From NCBI GenBank assembly GCA_029243925.1, contig JAQWRC010000269.1, positions 1-21,096 on the forward strand: a stretch of 21,096 nt of DNA, written 5' to 3'. Source of the DNA: Phycisphaerales bacterium. GTDB taxonomy: Bacteria > Planctomycetota > Phycisphaerae > Phycisphaerales > SM1A02. Every line of letters starts with the position of its first letter. Positions within the stretch are counted from its first letter, which is position 1. Both the position numbers and the translations under genes were made by a program. Shown here in pieces: positions 18,411-21,096 of the stretch. The notes below the pieces were generated by a model, which saw only the letters and a list, made by a program, of their open reading frames with translations, did no database searches and was not told where the DNA came from.

Positions 18411-20480
18411 TCACGGCGCGTTTGGTCGCATGCCATCGGCATGCACCGTCCCCGGCTCTGGTTGCAGCAGATCAATCGATTTGACGTGGAGTTCCATGTT
18501 CTCATTGCCATGGAGCTGCAGGGCGAATGGTCCGGCGGGTCTGCCCTCTGGATCGATGATGTCCGCAGTTTTGCGGCCATTCACATGAACAATGATGCGA
18601 GGGCCTGCAGCAGTCACAATCATCGTGTTCCATTCACCGGGACGGTAGGGGTCTTCAAAGGTGGATGCCTCAGCGGGTGCAGGCACGACCCACTGCCGGC
18701 CGCCTGTTTCATAGAGCCCGCCAGTTTTGCCTGATCGCCCGTCGATTTCAGCTTGGAAGCCGCTGATGCCTACGCCTTGCTCTTCCTTCTTTGCATGGAA
18801 ATAGAAGCCGCTGTTGCCACTGGGTGACATGAACTTCAGGCGCACGGTGAAGTTTGCATGTGCATCTGCAGAAAAGAGGTGGCCGTGCGTTGGGTCGTCG
18901 GCGATCTGTCGTCCGATGAGCACGCCATCTTCGATCGTCCAGTCGCCTCCGCCACTGGGATGCCATCCTTCGAGTGTGTGGCCGTCCCAGAGTGGCTTCC
19001 ACTCATGTCGCCCAAGGTGGGTCAAGGCGGCGTTCTTCCAGCTGATATCACACTGGCCACCATGGACCTGAAGGGCCAAGATGCCTGTGAGGTCCGTCGC
19101 GTCGTATGCATCCGTACAGGGGATTCCATTGACCCATGTTCGCAGATGCGGCCCCTCGGCAATGATGCGCAGATGGTTCCAACGATTCTGCATCAATGCG
19201 CCTCGAGCAATCGGATCATGATCCAGCGGCTCAAGCCATCCCCGTCGAAGTTCATCGTAGAGTCCGCCGGTCCATGCCCGCTCGGAGGGATCGATCTCGA
19301 TCTGGTATCCGCGCACGGCATCGGATGCATCCGTGACAGCACTGCGAATCTGAATGCCGGAGTTGCTGCCGGGCTCAACCTTGAACTCGGTCTCAAATTC
19401 AAAGTCAGCAATCTCAGGCCCAACGAGAAACGAATTGCGTGGCTCATTCCCATGGCCGCGAAGGATCCCATTGCTGTACTCATAGGATGCCGTGCCGATC
19501 GTCGTCCAGAAATCGAGTTCGTCATCGAACAGCTCGATCCGATCATCAGTTGGCGTCATTCGATTTTGTGCCGGCTCATCCATGTACTCACGCCACGCGC
19601 CGGCGACGTCCGCCGATGCCACATCGCCACGATGGATCAACATCCGGTATGAGAGCGTGATGGAAGCGTGCGGTTGGAGTACGTAGGGCCAACTGCCGGG
19701 CCAGGACATGGAGAGGATGCCGTACGGGCGGAGTTGCCAACTTGGGGCGTAATCCGGGTACCCGGGGTGTGGAAACAGTGCGACGCCAGATTCGCGTGCT
19801 GCGCCAGCGAAGGTCGCCGAATAATCAGTCCAGCGAAATGGAAGCCGGTCACTGTCGCGGGTGTGCTCGCCGCGATCGGTCGTAATGACTTCCCCAGTTC
19901 GCGGTGCCAAGCGAATCATGTGTCCGCCATACCCCTTGGGCAATGCTGCTCCACGAAGCGTGATGGGCTGTGCGCCGGCGGTGATCGTTGCGGTGACATC
20001 GATGGTCCGACTGACCGCGTCTGCAGGTGAAACCAAGTAGGCCGTGTGTTCTTGCGCCGCAATCGTGCCGTCGTCGAGCACCCAGTCGTTCAAGGCGGTC
20101 AGTTCCGCCCGTCCATTGTCATTCGTGATTTCGAGCGAGCGATTGATCGTTCGAATGCCGTCGATATGCCAGTGATCGACAGATTGGGTGCCGACCTTCA
20201 TCTGTGGCCACATCATGGAAACTCCACGATGGTGCAGATGATCCTTTGGAAAGTCGTCGGTCAGGATTTCGCCATCAAGGCCGTGCAGTGGGTGGATGTA
20301 GCACGATCTCGTGCGATCTTCAGGCAGTCCGTCCCGGAGTTGATCTCCCCAGTTGTAGACGAGTACCGGCGAGTCATTTTCCAGCAGTGTTGACCTGCCA
20401 TCATCGTGGCGATGGAGGGTGAACTCGGCCAGAGCAGGAAGGCACAGCATCAACGGGAATGTCATCACGTATCGCATCAT
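18411..20480 (-). CDS. Secreted PmoA (DUF6807) - DUF1080 - DUF1080 fusion
   Basis: A 689-aa protein with a short signal peptide (MMRYVMTFPLMLCLPALA). Residues ~20-310 are a PmoA/DUF6807 domain, marked by 'CYIHPLHGLDGEILTDDFP' and 'DHLHHRGVSMMWPQM'. Despite its name this domain is not methane monooxygenase; its function is unsettled. Two DUF1080 (3-keto-disaccharide hydrolase) domains follow, around 320-495 and 500-675. In the second, 'WKPLWDGHTLEGW', 'DWTIEDGVLIGRQ', 'NSGFYFHAK', 'GFQAEIDG', 'TGGLYETGGR' and 'EWNTMIVTAAGPRIIVHVNG' are classic; the first copy is more diverged. A role in cleaving 3-keto glycosides in the periplasm is the likeliest reading. ATG 20480 has AGGA seven bases upstream, and an adjacent ATG at 20477 is also possible. 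It lies nine bases after the dioxygenase-like gene, so the two are probably co-transcribed. Confidence 0.87.
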   Translation of the reverse strand: MMRYVMTFPLMLCLPALAEFTLHRHDDGRSTLLENDSPVLVYNWGDQLRDGLPEDRTRSCYIHPLHGLDGEILTDDFPKDHLHHRGVSMMWPQMKVGTQSVDHWHIDGIRTINRSLEITNDNGRAELTALNDWVLDDGTIAAQEHTAYLVSPADAVSRTIDVTATITAGAQPITLRGAALPKGYGGHMIRLAPRTGEVITTDRGEHTRDSDRLPFRWTDYSATFAGAARESGVALFPHPGYPDYAPSWQLRPYGILSMSWPGSWPYVLQPHASITLSYRMLIHRGDVASADVAGAWREYMDEPAQNRMTPTDDRIELFDDELDFWTTIGTASYEYSNGILRGHGNEPRNSFLVGPEIADFEFETEFKVEPGSNSGIQIRSAVTDASDAVRGYQIEIDPSERAWTGGLYDELRRGWLEPLDHDPIARGALMQNRWNHLRIIAEGPHLRTWVNGIPCTDAYDATDLTGILALQVHGGQCDISWKNAALTHLGRHEWKPLWDGHTLEGWHPSGGGDWTIEDGVLIGRQIADDPTHGHLFSADAHANFTVRLKFMSPSGNSGFYFHAKKEEQGVGISGFQAEIDGRSGKTGGLYETGGRQWVVPAPAEASTFEDPYRPGEWNTMIVTAAGPRIIVHVNGRKTADIIDPEGRPAGPFALQLHGNENMELHVKSIDLLQPEPGTVHADGMRPNAP

Positions 20481-20489
20481 GTGCTGATC

Positions 20490-21096
20490 CTAGTCCAGAC
20501 GTCGTTGCGATGTTTCCAATCGAGTACGCCGAAGGAAGTCGGCATACTCAGTGCCCCCCGTGCCGATGGCCTGATCGGTGCTTGGAGCTTGTTGAGTGAT
20601 GTATCGCATGGTGATCTCCTGGTGCGTCTTGCGGAAATGAACCAGCGCATCGATGCATCGATCAAATGCTGCTCGAGTGTTCGCGTTGTCGGCAGAAGCC
20701 TCTCGGACCGATGGGCCCGCCTCCAGATGTTCTATGAACTTCCGGTGACGTGGCGGCATGTACTTTCGCATGGCTTGCAGAAATGGTCTGGTGCCTGGGT
20801 GCTCATGTGGCACATCCAGTGCGGCATCGAGCGCGTTGAGCAGTGAGGACTGCGCGGCACTGCCGCCGTGCAGAACGACTGGATCCCGACTGACGCCCTC
20901 GTAGATCAAGCCTGGTTCGGCCCAACCGGTGAGAAACGGGCGGACTCGATGATAGAACACCGCATGGCTGCAGCGTTCCTCCATGCGGACAAGTTCCATC
21001 GTCATATCGGCAATGGTTTCAGCGATGACATGCAGTGCTGTGATCAGCGCATCGTGTTGGTTCGCCTCCTCCGCATCCTGAGCAGCAAGCAGTGAA
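20490..21096 (-). CDS. Indoleamine 2,3-dioxygenase-like protein, 5' end outside window
   Basis: The frame stays open to the window edge (about 201 codons visible), so the true start is not seen. The C-terminal half of an indoleamine 2,3-dioxygenase family haem protein is recognisable: 'VFYHRVRPFLTGW', 'VLHGGSAAQSSLLNALDAAL', 'FLQAMRKYMPPRHRKFIEHL', 'HFRKTHQEITMRYI' (with the expected proximal haem-ligand His) and 'IGTGGTEYADFLRRTR'. Such enzymes open the indole ring of tryptophan to give N-formylkynurenine in the cytoplasm. Bacterial members may have other substrates, and no kynurenine pathway gene is in the window. It is followed after nine bases by the secreted PmoA/DUF1080 gene, with which it shares no evident pathway. 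Confidence 0.85.
   Translation of the reverse strand, partial: SLLAAQDAEEANQHDALITALHVIAETIADMTMELVRMEERCSHAVFYHRVRPFLTGWAEPGLIYEGVSRDPVVLHGGSAAQSSLLNALDAALDVPHEHPGTRPFLQAMRKYMPPRHRKFIEHLEAGPSVREASADNANTRAAFDRCIDALVHFRKTHQEITMRYITQQAPSTDQAIGTGGTEYADFLRRTRLETSQRRLD

Overview
The window looks like chromosomal DNA from a planctomycete, most likely a marine member of the Phycisphaerae. Four things point there: large secreted Cys-rich proteins ending in duplicated dockerin-like tails (..GEWG / ..IAAWG), sugar-acting 3-keto-disaccharide hydrolase (DUF1080) fusions, a PmoA/DUF6807 protein, and a cytochrome c paired with a beta-propeller dehydrogenase-like protein. The assignment is inferred from gene content only. 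No insertion sequence, phage module or CRISPR array is visible.

Layout. 79-190: tRNA-Ala(GGC) and its terminator, then a gene-poor stretch with one caspase-like scrap on the minus strand. 559-1349: two small unassigned plus-strand genes. 1355-4730 (minus): the three-gene circularly permuted ATP-grasp / alpha-E / transglutaminase operon, tightly coupled. 4810-6134 (plus): a 54-aa membrane protein overlapping by 4 bp a duplicated PqiA-like membrane protein. 6150-9970 (minus): cytochrome c overlapping by 4 bp a secreted beta-propeller protein with two C-terminal DUF1080-like regions. 10171-15352 (plus): two large secreted proteins, a trypsin-like protease with LNR-like and Cys-rich repeats and a planctomycete-type extracellular protein, each followed by a strong terminator. 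15489-15875 (plus): panD, aspartate 1-decarboxylase. 15880-17353 (minus): an FHA-domain/ECF-type sigma factor fusion followed by a dCMP deaminase-like gene whose ribosome binding site lies in the last codons of the sigma gene. 17519-18266 (plus): a small lipoprotein-like gene and a stand-alone STAS-domain gene, sharing an 18-bp direct repeat in their upstream regions. 18411-21096 (minus): an indoleamine 2,3-dioxygenase-like gene cut by the window edge, then a secreted PmoA-DUF1080-DUF1080 protein.

Functional themes. Two independent loci carry secreted DUF1080 fusions. One is coupled to a c-type cytochrome, which suggests extracytoplasmic oxidation and cleavage of glycosides through 3-keto intermediates (inference). 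The FHA-sigma fusion suggests transcription controlled by Ser/Thr phosphorylation. The ATP-grasp operon is a known conserved cluster whose product is still poorly defined. The most unusual items are the FHA-sigma fusion, the propeller-DUF1080 fusion with cytochrome c, the near-identical 152-bp repeats in the protease, and the shared upstream repeat at 17453/17879.
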